NCBI RefSeq assembly: GCF_016598575.1
Contig: NZ_CP066801.1
Span: 3,410,001-3,474,000 of the forward strand
Length of the DNA: 64,000 nt
Direction of reading: 5' to 3'
DNA from: Streptomyces sp. HSG2
GTDB taxonomy: Bacteria; Actinomycetota; Actinomycetes; Streptomycetales; Streptomycetaceae
The number at the start of each line of letters is the position of its first letter. Within the stretch, counting starts at the first letter, position 1. The notes below the pieces were generated by a model. That model was not told where the DNA came from, made no database searches, and saw only the letters and a list, made by a program, of their open reading frames with translations. Positions 55,320-63,341 of the stretch are shown piece after piece. A program made the position numbers and the translations under genes.

Positions 55320-56684
55320 CTACGCGAAGGTGTCGAGCAGGCGACCGTACACACCGAACACCCCGAGGACCAGCGGGAACAGGGCGATGACGCCTATCGA
55401 CTCGAGGAAGTCTCCGGCGCGGCGCAGCCGCACCCGCACATGCTCGGCCGGTTCCACCGCGAGGACCACCACGGGCCCCGCTGTCAGCACGCCGAGCGCC
55501 ACCAGCGGTCCTGTGGTGCCCCCGTGCTCGAGCCACATCATGATCAGCTGGACGGTCACCGCCGCCGAGGCCAGCAGCAGAGCCAGGACTTCGGCTACCA
55601 GGGGAAAGGCCCGGGCCCGCAGCGCGAGCACCATCGCGGTGACGACCGCGAGCAGGACAGCCCACACCGAAGGCACCCGCGACACGAGCACGCCCGCCAC
55701 TGCCGCTGAAACGGCCAGAAAGACTGTCGCCAAGGCCAGCCCTCGATGCGTGGCCGTCAGTGCGGTGGTCACCTGATAGCGGCTCACGGACACCCCGCCC
55801 GTCCGACGGTCGTCCAGCCCGGACAGCCCCGACGTCATCATCGCCAGCCGGGGCAGCAGGCCCAGCGACACGACCGAGACGACCGCGAGAAGCGCCCCGG
55901 TGCGCCCCAGCTCGACCAGGGTGCCCGCACCCAGCTGCTGCCAGGCGGTCACTTCCCACAGGGCGACGCATCCACCGGCCGCCGCCGCACCGATCAACGC
56001 GCCCCGACCCAGCGGGGAGAACCACCCCAGGAGCAGCAGCACCAGCACCACGACGGCCGCCACGCCCGCCAGCCGTACCGAGATCGGCCACACGTAGGCG
56101 TCCGCCGATGTCCACATCCCCAGGCCACCCAGCATCCCGCCCGCGACGATCAGCGTGGCGGCGAGCCCGTGCTGCCGCGCCCGGCCGCACAACACGGCAA
56201 CGAACGCCGAAACGACGGCGATGGCGAGAAGGACGCTCCCCGCGTGCGACGAGTCGAAGTGCCCCCGTACCAGGACCCCGGTGACGAGCGCCCAGCCGAC
56301 GGTCGTCGCGCCCGCGACGACACGCCGCGCCGCCGGCCTCCACCGCCACGCCCGTAGGTCCAGATCGTCGGCGACCTCGTCGGTGACGTCATGCACGACC
56401 GGCGCGGACGGCGCATCCTCCAACCTCACCAGCCGCAGCACCGCACCGTCCGGCACACCCGCCGACTCCAACGTGCTGTCGTGTGCGAGTGCCGAACCAT
56501 CCGCCGCCACCAGGTGCCGCAGCTCCGGCCGAGCCGACACTCGGTCGTCCAACAGCCGCATCACTGCCGGCAGAAGGAGACCCACCGGCTCCTGGGACGG
56601 GAGAACGAGGTCGACCCGCCGCCGCTCACCGACGAGAGTGACTCGGCTCAACGCCGTACGGCTCACAGACCCCGCGGATGTCAC
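55320..56684 (-). CDS. eccD: type VII secretion membrane protein EccD
   Basis: A 454-residue protein. The N-terminal ubiquitin-like domain (RVTLVGERRRVDLVLPSQEP, LRHLVAADGSAL, DGAVLRLVRLED) is followed by about eleven membrane segments, the architecture of EccD, which forms the pore-lining scaffold of the T7SS. GTG start at 56684. Length and order match actinobacterial EccD. It lies 13 bases after a small membrane protein and 10 bases before the MinD-like gene. Confidence 0.92.
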   Translation of the reverse strand: MTSAGSVSRTALSRVTLVGERRRVDLVLPSQEPVGLLLPAVMRLLDDRVSARPELRHLVAADGSALAHDSTLESAGVPDGAVLRLVRLEDAPSAPVVHDVTDEVADDLDLRAWRWRPAARRVVAGATTVGWALVTGVLVRGHFDSSHAGSVLLAIAVVSAFVAVLCGRARQHGLAATLIVAGGMLGGLGMWTSADAYVWPISVRLAGVAAVVVLVLLLLGWFSPLGRGALIGAAAAGGCVALWEVTAWQQLGAGTLVELGRTGALLAVVSVVSLGLLPRLAMMTSGLSGLDDRRTGGVSVSRYQVTTALTATHRGLALATVFLAVSAAVAGVLVSRVPSVWAVLLAVVTAMVLALRARAFPLVAEVLALLLASAAVTVQLIMMWLEHGGTTGPLVALGVLTAGPVVVLAVEPAEHVRVRLRRAGDFLESIGVIALFPLVLGVFGVYGRLLDTFA

Positions 56685-56697
56685 GCGTTCGAACCTA

Positions 56698-56979
56698 TCA
56701 TCGAACCGAAGGCGCTACGGAAGGCGACGAAGAGGGCTGTACCGAAGAGCCGTACGGGCTCTGCCCGATCAACCGGTGGGAAACGAACGACCAGCCCACG
56801 CAGCCCGCGCACAGAACGGCCGCGATCACCACCCCGGCGAACACCTTCCCCAACCGCTCGTCCAGCGAACGCCGCTGCCGCTGGGTGCCGAACACCAGGG
56901 CGTCCCTCAACCGACGGCGCCGTACCGACACCGACTCCAGCAGCTGACTGTCGTAGTCCTGTGCCCCCATACCCGCCAT
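56698..56979 (-). CDS. small membrane protein of the type VII secretion operon
   Basis: A 93-residue protein with a polar N-terminus (GAQDYDSQLLESVSVRRRRL), one membrane helix (VFAGVVIAAVLCAGCVGWSF) and a Ser/Pro-rich tail. Similar short single-helix proteins precede eccD in Streptomyces T7SS loci; I cannot give a family name. The position might suggest a stand-in for EccB, which also has one helix, but the large EccB periplasmic domain is absent. ATG 56979, alternative ATG 56970. Confidence 0.75.
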   Translation of the reverse strand: MAGMGAQDYDSQLLESVSVRRRRLRDALVFGTQRQRRSLDERLGKVFAGVVIAAVLCAGCVGWSFVSHRLIGQSPYGSSVQPSSSPSVAPSVR

Positions 56980-57000
56980 CCCCTACGTGTGCACGCCCCG

Positions 57001-57861
57001 TCATGTCTCGAATTCGCCCAGCCAGGCGCGGTTGAGCAACTCACCAGGCAGGTAGTCCGACTCGACGCCGATCGGGAAGCCCGCGTCGTAGGCCAGGCAA
57101 GCGATGGCGAGAGGCCCGAGAGCGAGATAGCCCTCAACGCTCTCATCCCGTTCATCTGTGGCGGTCCAGTACGCCTTGTGCAGTTGAAGGGATTCCACCA
57201 AGGCCTGATTGAATCCGTCGTGGTCTTGACGTAGGAATCGGTGAAAGAGATTGATCGGCTGGTAGAGGATCTTCTCCAGAAGATCCCTTTCAGTGATCCG
57301 CGCCACCTCAGGATAGGACGACTCGATCGCCGCGGTCAGCTTGTCGACCAGTCCGGGCCGCTCCAGCCAGTACGCCTGCAGGGCATCCACCCAGTGGTAG
57401 ATGTATTCGTCGTACTCAGCGCCCGAGGCGCGTAGTAGATCGAGTGGGATTTCGCACAGTTGAGTCATGCGGTGCTGATCGCGGCATACGATGGCAAGCC
57501 AGAATGCGGTGATCCAGTTGCCCGCGTCCGTGTGCGACTGGGGACCGGTGGCCGGGATGGTGCGCAGTTCGTGGTTGACACGGCACTGGACGGTTCCCTC
57601 GTCCTTGGTGGCCGCGGCGTACATGGCCGAGCCCACCTGCATCGCGGAGACGACGGCTTCCCAGGTGTCGATGCCGGAGGCCTCCGGGTCGACCGCCAGG
57701 CGTGCTTGCACGTGCAAGACGGCCTTAGTCAATGCGATGTCAAACATGCGAGGAGACTGCGCCAGCCTGCCGAGTGTCCTGACTACTCCTTCACCTAGGG
57801 ACTGCGCATACGCCTCGTCATCAGGTCCAGGGCTGCCGTGTCGAGGCACCTTCACCGTCAC
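57001..57861 (-). CDS. immunity protein, Imm49 family
   Basis: A 286-residue cytoplasmic, mostly helical protein. VNHELRTIPATGPQ, DAGNWITAFWLAIVCRDQHR, YHWVDALQAYWL, LYQPINLFHRFLR and LACLAYDAGFPIGVESDYLP match the Imm49 immunity family as I know it from Streptomyces. It should bind and block the nuclease toxin encoded just upstream. It starts with GTG 57861, 12 bases after the toxin stop, with GGGAG in that gap; this ensures that immunity is made together with toxin. Confidence 0.88.
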   Translation of the reverse strand: MTVKVPRHGSPGPDDEAYAQSLGEGVVRTLGRLAQSPRMFDIALTKAVLHVQARLAVDPEASGIDTWEAVVSAMQVGSAMYAAATKDEGTVQCRVNHELRTIPATGPQSHTDAGNWITAFWLAIVCRDQHRMTQLCEIPLDLLRASGAEYDEYIYHWVDALQAYWLERPGLVDKLTAAIESSYPEVARITERDLLEKILYQPINLFHRFLRQDHDGFNQALVESLQLHKAYWTATDERDESVEGYLALGPLAIACLAYDAGFPIGVESDYLPGELLNRAWLGEFET

Positions 57862-57873
57862 CAGGTTCTCCCG

Positions 57874-60360
57874 TCACCCAATGTCGAACTTCTGCAGGGT
57901 GTAGCCAGCATACTGTCCGGCGTTGACGTTCCCCTTGACCAGAATGTAGTCCAGTTTGTCCAGGTCAAGGGCCTCCTCGAGTTCGTCGGCCAGCCTGGCC
58001 TCATTGGGGTTCTTTCGTCCTCGCTTGTGCATCTCCCGGATGATGTCTAGGAAGTACTCGCGGGTTCCCTGCGAGACGCGGCGGCCGTTCGGTAGATTCC
58101 GCGCCCCCAACTGCGTGCTGACGCTACTCTTTGCCTCGATCACGACATAGCCGCCGTCTTCGCGCCGCCATACCTGGTCGAATTGGTCGTTGCCGTTCGC
58201 CGGCCCGTCGAGCTTCTCTATCGTCGCATTCGGGTAGTGCTCGGGAACCACATGATACTCGGCTATGGCCTCTCCGTATGCTTCACCGGACTCCGACATC
58301 TGCTTGTGCAGTGGCTTGTGTGCGCTGTCTGCGGCGTCTACGGCAGCCTGGTTCGCCGGGGTGTCGTGGGCTGCGAGTGCATTCTGCGCGTCCTTCAGCT
58401 GGCCCTCAGCCAGTTGGTCGGCGGCGATAGCCCTGTGACGCCTTTGCGCCGCGTCGTCGAGCTTGGTGAGAGCATCCGGACTCGCGGCCGCCCGGGTACC
58501 GAGGACGGGGTCTCCGAGGAACTTCGGAGGAACGGGCGGCGGGGCCTCTGATGCCGCGATCCACTTCCCGGTCTCCGGGTCCTTCACCAGCTGAGGCGGA
58601 ACGAACCCGCCCTCGTCGGTCACTCTCGTGCTGAGTCGGTTGCCGTTGACCTTGTAGTACTTCTCGAAGTACCCCGGCTCGGTATTGGCACGGTTGACCT
58701 GCTGTCGCATCACGTCTACGGGGTCGGTCGCGCCACTTCGCCCGCCGCCGGTCGGGCTGCTACCGCCACCACGCTGCTCAGGAACGTGTCCGCCGGAGCT
58801 CGTACCGCCGTGGCCGGCGCCGACAGGCTCGACATGGGACCTCGATGTGCCCGAGTCGGCAGCATGCCCAGCCCCGGTCCCGCCTGGGGCTGGACCCCGG
58901 CTGTGAGGCGCCGCGCCGCTTCCGTGGTTGGTTGGGGTCTCATGACCGGCTTGCGGGGGCAGGTTCTCGCCTGCGTGAGCGCCCACCCCGGGCATCCGGG
59001 AGCTCGCGCCGACTCCGGCGAGTTCGCGCTGCCTTGCCGGAGTCGGCTCCGGAGTCGGCTCCGGTGCGGTGCGCGTACTCGCCGATGCTTCCCGGCGTGG
59101 TGTGCCACCGATGGCGTTGCCGCGCTTGTCGACGGGGATGAACTGTCCGTCCTCGACGATGACCTTGGAGCCGTCGTCGAGTTCCAGCACGCTGTTGAGA
59201 CGCTGCGAGTCACCCGCGCCGGCGAAGCCGGTGCGAATGTTCGCCGTCACGTCCGAGATCTTGGGGAGGGCGCCGACGGCCTTCCCCGATACCTTGAGCC
59301 CCGCCGCGACCGGATCGATGTACTCGCCGATCCTGGCCGCGGTGGCGGCGGTCCTCGCTCCCGCGCCGGCCCTGCCGCCCTTGGAGGCGGCGGCCAGTGG
59401 CCCGGCGCCGAGTGTGAGGACGTTGAAGACGACGGTCGCGGAAGCGCGGGCGGGGTTTTCACCCCACATGTCCCAGGCGACCAGGGACTTGCCGAAGTCC
59501 TTGGCGGCTTGCTTCTGTCGGGTCTCGGTGGCGCTCTCCTCGTCCGGGCCGATCGCCCGGTCCATGAAGGCGTCGTAGGGAGTGGTGGTGTACTGGCCGA
59601 TGCCGCTGACGATGTCACCGAGGTGACTCCAGGCGTCCCCGGCCGCATCCGAGCCGTCCCAGCCGACCAGGGTGCCCAGCCCCTTGACACTGCCCACGAT
59701 GTTGTCGATGACCAGGCCGTCCCAGAAGAAGCTCTTGGCCCAGTAGCCGACTTCCCACGCGTGGTGGGACTCGCTTTCCGGCGTTCCCCAGGGCAGTTCC
59801 TCGGCCTGCTGGAGTACGTCGGCGTCGTAGCCGTACATCACGGTCTCGCCGTTCGAGGTGTGACTGCCGTCGTCGACCACGAACTCGGGCCCACCCACGA
59901 TCGCCGAGATCTTGCCGGCGGCCCTGCGTTCGGCCTCCCGGAAGGCGCTCTCAGCGGCGGCCACGCCGTCCATGAGCTCCTGGTGCCGCTGGATCTTGCC
60001 CTCGTCGTACATCCACTCGTCGTCGCCCCGGACGCCGTCGACGAACGTGATCGCGTCCGACTTGAGCTGGGCCAGGCGCCGGGTGAGCGGGCGCGCCTCC
60101 ACGGAGAACGTGTCCAGCGCGTCGGCGACCGTCTCCAGCTTCGCGGCGAAGGAGTCGGCCTGGTCCATCACCGGACGCGTCGTGGCGAACAGGTCGTCCG
60201 CCTCCGGCGCGGTGTAGAAGGCCTCCAGAGCCTGGAAGCGGGAGTGCGCGTCCATCCCGTCGCCGCGGATCCCGATGGCGTCGCCTCGCAACCCCGCGAC
60301 GTCCCTCTCCAACTGGTCCAGATCGCCCGTGAACTGCGATATGCCGGATGGTTCGATCAC
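57874..60360 (-). CDS. polymorphic toxin with WXG-like N-terminus and PD-(D/E)xK nuclease-like C-terminus
   Basis: An 828-residue protein. The N-terminal 150 residues are helical, like WXG100/LXG delivery domains. A middle part has hydrophobic stretches (ASATVVFNVLTLGAGPLAAA), then a long Gly/Pro/Ser/Glu linker (about 405-560). The last 110 residues look like a restriction-endonuclease fold: QFDQVW with Asp728, VVIEAKSS with Glu742 and Lys744. So it is probably a DNase or RNase delivered to rival bacteria by the T7SS. The GTG overlaps the DUF6507 stop. Its tip is directly followed by the Imm49 gene. The nuclease call rests on motif spacing only. Confidence 0.82.
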   Translation of the reverse strand: MIEPSGISQFTGDLDQLERDVAGLRGDAIGIRGDGMDAHSRFQALEAFYTAPEADDLFATTRPVMDQADSFAAKLETVADALDTFSVEARPLTRRLAQLKSDAITFVDGVRGDDEWMYDEGKIQRHQELMDGVAAAESAFREAERRAAGKISAIVGGPEFVVDDGSHTSNGETVMYGYDADVLQQAEELPWGTPESESHHAWEVGYWAKSFFWDGLVIDNIVGSVKGLGTLVGWDGSDAAGDAWSHLGDIVSGIGQYTTTPYDAFMDRAIGPDEESATETRQKQAAKDFGKSLVAWDMWGENPARASATVVFNVLTLGAGPLAAASKGGRAGAGARTAATAARIGEYIDPVAAGLKVSGKAVGALPKISDVTANIRTGFAGAGDSQRLNSVLELDDGSKVIVEDGQFIPVDKRGNAIGGTPRREASASTRTAPEPTPEPTPARQRELAGVGASSRMPGVGAHAGENLPPQAGHETPTNHGSGAAPHSRGPAPGGTGAGHAADSGTSRSHVEPVGAGHGGTSSGGHVPEQRGGGSSPTGGGRSGATDPVDVMRQQVNRANTEPGYFEKYYKVNGNRLSTRVTDEGGFVPPQLVKDPETGKWIAASEAPPPVPPKFLGDPVLGTRAAASPDALTKLDDAAQRRHRAIAADQLAEGQLKDAQNALAAHDTPANQAAVDAADSAHKPLHKQMSESGEAYGEAIAEYHVVPEHYPNATIEKLDGPANGNDQFDQVWRREDGGYVVIEAKSSVSTQLGARNLPNGRRVSQGTREYFLDIIREMHKRGRKNPNEARLADELEEALDLDKLDYILVKGNVNAGQYAGYTLQKFDIG

Positions 60361-60746
60361 CCGCCACCGTCCTGGCTGTCACCGGCTCCCGGAAGGTCGA
60401 CCTTCGGCGCGGAAAGGGACCGGTGCTGACTGGTGGCGGCCATGTCCAGATCCCCGAGGACGTAGTACGCGGCGGCCTCCCGGGCCGCGTTCACGGACTT
60501 GGCCGCCCGCGCCCCGAGGAACATCACGTCCGGGGCGGTCCTCTCCACGAACAGCGCCAGTGCCGCCGCGATGGCGCCGGTCGGCGCGGCTCCGCTGTCC
60601 GTGCCGGCGATGGTGCCGGCCGACGCCGCCGCGCTCTCCACGTTTCTTCCGTACGACTCGACGTCCTTGGCCATGTCGTCCATCGCGTCCCGCACGAGCG
60701 AGACCACGAACTCGACGCCGGACGGCGAGATGTCCCACGCAGGCAT
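60357..60746 (-). CDS. DUF6507-like protein, type VII secretion associated
   Basis: A 129-residue, Ala-rich helical protein: PAWDISPSGVEFVVSLVRDA, VESAAASAGTIAG, ALALFVERTAPDVMFLGARA and AYYVLGDLDMAATSQH. This layout matches DUF6507 proteins, which are WXG100-sized and sit next to T7SS toxins in Streptomyces. It probably pairs with the toxin N-terminus or another small partner as a targeting factor. ATG 60746. The stop overlaps the toxin start by four bases. Confidence 0.75.
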   Translation of the reverse strand: MPAWDISPSGVEFVVSLVRDAMDDMAKDVESYGRNVESAAASAGTIAGTDSGAAPTGAIAAALALFVERTAPDVMFLGARAAKSVNAAREAAAYYVLGDLDMAATSQHRSLSAPKVDLPGAGDSQDGGG

Positions 60747-60797
60747 GCCGATCCCCCGTTGCCACCTGGCACCCACCGCCGTTGCGGCGCGTGACCG

Positions 60798-61109
60798 TCA
60801 GCCGATGTTGTCGACCGCCGCACGGGCCCTGGCCAGTGTGGTCTGCGCGGTGCTGTCGTTTTCCTCCAGCGTGGCGCGCACCAGCCGGATGATGTCGCGG
60901 ACCTCGTTGGCCGCGCTGCTCCAGCGCACCTCCTTGCCGTGGTACTCGTCCGACACGCCGTCGGCCTGGTAGTCGGCCATCGCGGCCCTCACCGCTCGGT
61001 CACGGTCGCCGAGTACCCGCTCCAGGTTCCCGATCACGGTCCGCAAGCTTGCCTGAACGTCGGCCGAGGCACCTGTGTCGTAGGAGCGGCGGTCCTGGTT
61101 CTGTCCCAT
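60798..61109 (-). CDS. ESAT-6/WXG100-like protein
   Basis: A 103-residue helical-hairpin protein: RRSYDTGASADVQASLRTVI, DYQADGVSDEYHGKEVRWSS, IIRLVRATLEENDSTAQTTL. It closely resembles Streptomyces proteins annotated as the pore-forming ESAT-6 family. A YxxxE motif (YHGKE) lies in the middle; in T7SS substrates a YxxxD/E motif serves as part of the secretion signal. It is 23 bases downstream of another WXG100 gene, and the two may form a heterodimer. Confidence 0.85.
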   Translation of the reverse strand: MGQNQDRRSYDTGASADVQASLRTVIGNLERVLGDRDRAVRAAMADYQADGVSDEYHGKEVRWSSAANEVRDIIRLVRATLEENDSTAQTTLARARAAVDNIG

Positions 61110-61132
61110 CGCGAAGCGTCCCCCTCGTCGCG

Positions 61133-61465
61133 TCAGCGTGCGCCGAATCGGGCGGCGTCGAAGTTGGCGGCGCCCATGTTCTTGTTGGCGTTGTCCTGCT
61201 GCTCCAGGTCACCGCTGCCGAATGCCTCGTCCATCCCCGCCTGACCGCCCAGGATCGATCTCAACGAACCGTTCAGCGCGTCCGTGATCTCGTCCGCACG
61301 CATCTTGAACGAGTCGAACGCGGCCTTCCCCGCGCCGTTGAACTTCCCCTCCAGCGGTTCCGCGGCAGCGATCAGCCACTGGATGAGTGTGCCGAGGTCG
61401 TCACTCGACCCCATCGTGCTCTTGCCGAGATTCGCCAGGGTCGTCGACCCCATGTCGAACTTCAC
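61133..61465 (-). CDS. WXG100-family protein
   Basis: A 110-residue helical-hairpin protein. The central turn reads KFNGAGKAAFDSFK, where FNG replaces the classical WXG. The rest (LIQWLIAAAEPLEG before the turn, MRADEITDALNGSLRSILGG after) fits the family. It ends with a flexible tail. The GTG at 61465 (MKFDMGSTTL) is preferred. It is the first gene of the T7SS operon. Confidence 0.85.
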   Translation of the reverse strand: MKFDMGSTTLANLGKSTMGSSDDLGTLIQWLIAAAEPLEGKFNGAGKAAFDSFKMRADEITDALNGSLRSILGGQAGMDEAFGSGDLEQQDNANKNMGAANFDAARFGAR

Positions 61466-62053
61466 GCACCGCCCCCGTGTCAATAGTGTCGTGCGCCGGG
61501 CCAGTTCGGTCCTGGAGCGTCACACGGTTCCCGTGTTCACCAGCTACCACAGCGATTCGAACATTCTCTCCCATGGTGCGTCGTGGCGACAACGCGAACG
61601 GTGCCGAGATGGCGTGATCCATGCCGTGGCTCGGGTTCGCATGGCGCGGGCCGCGAACGGTCCGCGTGTGGGTGGACCCCCTGATGCCATGCCGTGGGGG
61701 CGTGCCCTCGGGTCGGCTTTCATGCTGGTAGGAGCGGTGTGGTGAGTTCGGTGGCTTTCCCGGGTGCGGCGATTCCGAGGGCGCTGAGGATGTCGCGCCG
61801 GGACTTGGCGGGCCCGGTGGTCTCGCGGGGGGTGCTCCCGGGGGCCGGTGAGGATGGCGGATTGCGAACGCCGGGGTTCGACGCGCGGGCCTTCGGTCTC
61901 GTCGTCCCCGGTCGCTTGGCCGCGCCGAGAGCGGGAAGCGCTCGCGACGCGGCCAAGCGTGGGGACGCGGAGGCGGCGGGAGAGAGGAACAGGCCGGCGG
62001 AGCAGCGCCGAAGGTGTCGGTGCCGGGTCGTGTGCTCGGCGACCGAGCACCGC
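61466..62053. promoter_or_regulatory. 588-base region upstream of the T7SS operon
   Basis: No convincing gene in either direction. It should contain the promoter for the minus-strand T7SS operon, most likely in the relatively AT-rich part at 61470-61600. I see no known operator and no terminator of high quality. Confidence 0.4.
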
Positions 62054-63253
62054 CTACCTGCCCACGGGGTCACCGTCCGCCCCGTCGTCCCGACTGCGCA
62101 GCGCCAGGTGGCCACCGTGGTGCAGGGGGGTTCCCGGTCGCGGACGAGCGGCCTCGTGTCCGGTCACGGCGTCGACGATGTGGACCTCTCCGTGGCCGCC
62201 GCGGGTCACGGCGATCCAGTCGGAGGCCGGGGAGGCGGCGATGGCGCGCCGTTGGACACCTTCCCACGGGGTGGTGCCCCGGCGCGGCGCGCCGTCCATC
62301 GCGGGCAGGGGAACCCGGCGGACGGTGTCGTCGGGGGAGAGGAGGATCAACTCGTCGCCGTCGGGGTGGACACGGGTGAATGCGGTGTGGCGCCGGGCGA
62401 GGGCGAGCCGGAAGACGAGTCCTGGGCCGAGGTCGACGTGGTCCGTGTGGCCGGTGTCGAGGCCGTGGCGCCAGGCGTGGTTGGTCCATTCCGGCCAGAG
62501 CCGGGGGTCGGGGTCACCGCCGCGCAGCGTGCTCCACAGGGCCCGTCGCCGGGTGTCGAGCCGGAGATACCAGCCCCGGGACCGTGATCCCCAGGGGATG
62601 GGTGTTTCCGCGGCGAGTGCGCCGCCTCGCCGGCGGGCGCGGTGCACACCCCTGCTCGTGGCGGCGAAGACGTGCCCGGTGTCGGGAAGTTGTGCGTCCC
62701 CGTGTCCGTCGTCGGGCAGGGGCAGGACGGACCGAGGCGTGGCCGGGGGGCAGCCTGGGGGAGCCGCCAGCAGGTCGGCGAAGTGGTGGGCGGCCCACTG
62801 GCCCGGCTCCCGGTGCCGCAGTACGACGAGGGGGTCCTCGCCTCCCAGCACGGTGACCCCGGGTTCGCCGACGCGGGTGCGCACCGTCGAGGTGTCGCCG
62901 GTGGTCAGGTCGATCACGGTGAGCAGGTCCGACCAGGGTGTCTCGTTGGCGCCCAGGCCGGTGGTGACGGCCAGATGGCGACCGGACGGGTCGCATGCGA
63001 GGTGCTCGGCCGGCACGGCGACGGGGAACGCGCGCTCCACGAGTCGCTCGGCGTGGGGATCGAGGATCAGGAGTTCGCCTCGTCGATCGTCGACGCACGC
63101 GGTACGGCCGCCGGGGAGTGCCAAGAATCCCGCGTGCTCTGAGATATGACGGCTGCTCAGGCGTCCGACGGGCGTGCCGTCCGGCACGGTCAGCACGTGG
63201 ACGGCTCCCGCCAGGTGGTCGGAGACGAACAGGACGGGGGGGTCAAGGGACAT
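62054..63253 (-). CDS. beta-propeller (YncE/WD40-like) protein
   Basis: A 399-residue protein built of blade-like repeats: PPVLFVSDHLAGAVHVLTVP, CVDDRRGELLILDPHAERLV, DLLTVIDLTTGDTSTVRTRV, GELDELILLS-like region (DGDELILLSPDDTVRRV), HGEVHIVDAVTGHEAA. It has no signal peptide or lipobox at the chosen ATG 63253, so its place in the cell is unclear. It is divergent from a metal/siderophore-binding lipoprotein with a Zur-like site between them, which suggests a role in metal homeostasis. It shares only a general resemblance with the zinc chaperone AztD. Confidence 0.65.
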   Translation of the reverse strand: MSLDPPVLFVSDHLAGAVHVLTVPDGTPVGRLSSRHISEHAGFLALPGGRTACVDDRRGELLILDPHAERLVERAFPVAVPAEHLACDPSGRHLAVTTGLGANETPWSDLLTVIDLTTGDTSTVRTRVGEPGVTVLGGEDPLVVLRHREPGQWAAHHFADLLAAPPGCPPATPRSVLPLPDDGHGDAQLPDTGHVFAATSRGVHRARRRGGALAAETPIPWGSRSRGWYLRLDTRRRALWSTLRGGDPDPRLWPEWTNHAWRHGLDTGHTDHVDLGPGLVFRLALARRHTAFTRVHPDGDELILLSPDDTVRRVPLPAMDGAPRRGTTPWEGVQRRAIAASPASDWIAVTRGGHGEVHIVDAVTGHEAARPRPGTPLHHGGHLALRSRDDGADGDPVGR

Positions 63254-63280
63254 GGGTCCTCTTTCGGGAAACCACTCGGC

Positions 63281-63295
63281 TGAAAACGATTATCA
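63281..63295. promoter_or_regulatory. Zur/Fur-like operator
   Basis: TGAAAACGATTATCA is a near-palindromic 7-1-7 sequence close to the Zur box known in Streptomyces and mycobacteria (TGAAAATGATTTTCA type). It lies 28 bases from the propeller start and 47 bases from the lipoprotein start. Iron regulators of Streptomyces (DmdR/IdeR) use a different TTAGG-type box. Confidence 0.6.
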
Positions 63296-63341
63296 TGTAT
63301 CTTCGATGCGTTCCCGGCACCTAGGAAGAGCGAGGACGCGG

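Noticed and set aside
57001..57861. An ESX core component (EccE-like) instead of immunity protein
   Set aside because: The protein has no membrane helices and carries the characteristic Imm49 segments; its position directly after the toxin also fits immunity.
61544..62115. Minus-strand frames of 130-170 codons upstream of the T7SS operon
   Set aside because: The translations are Arg/Pro/Ala-rich with no domain, and the two overlap each other in different frames.
62054..63253. AztD zinc chaperone
   Set aside because: It is a beta-propeller next to a Zur-like site, but it lacks a signal peptide and I see no His-rich zinc-binding stretch; the binding protein beside it is FecB-type, not the AztC type.
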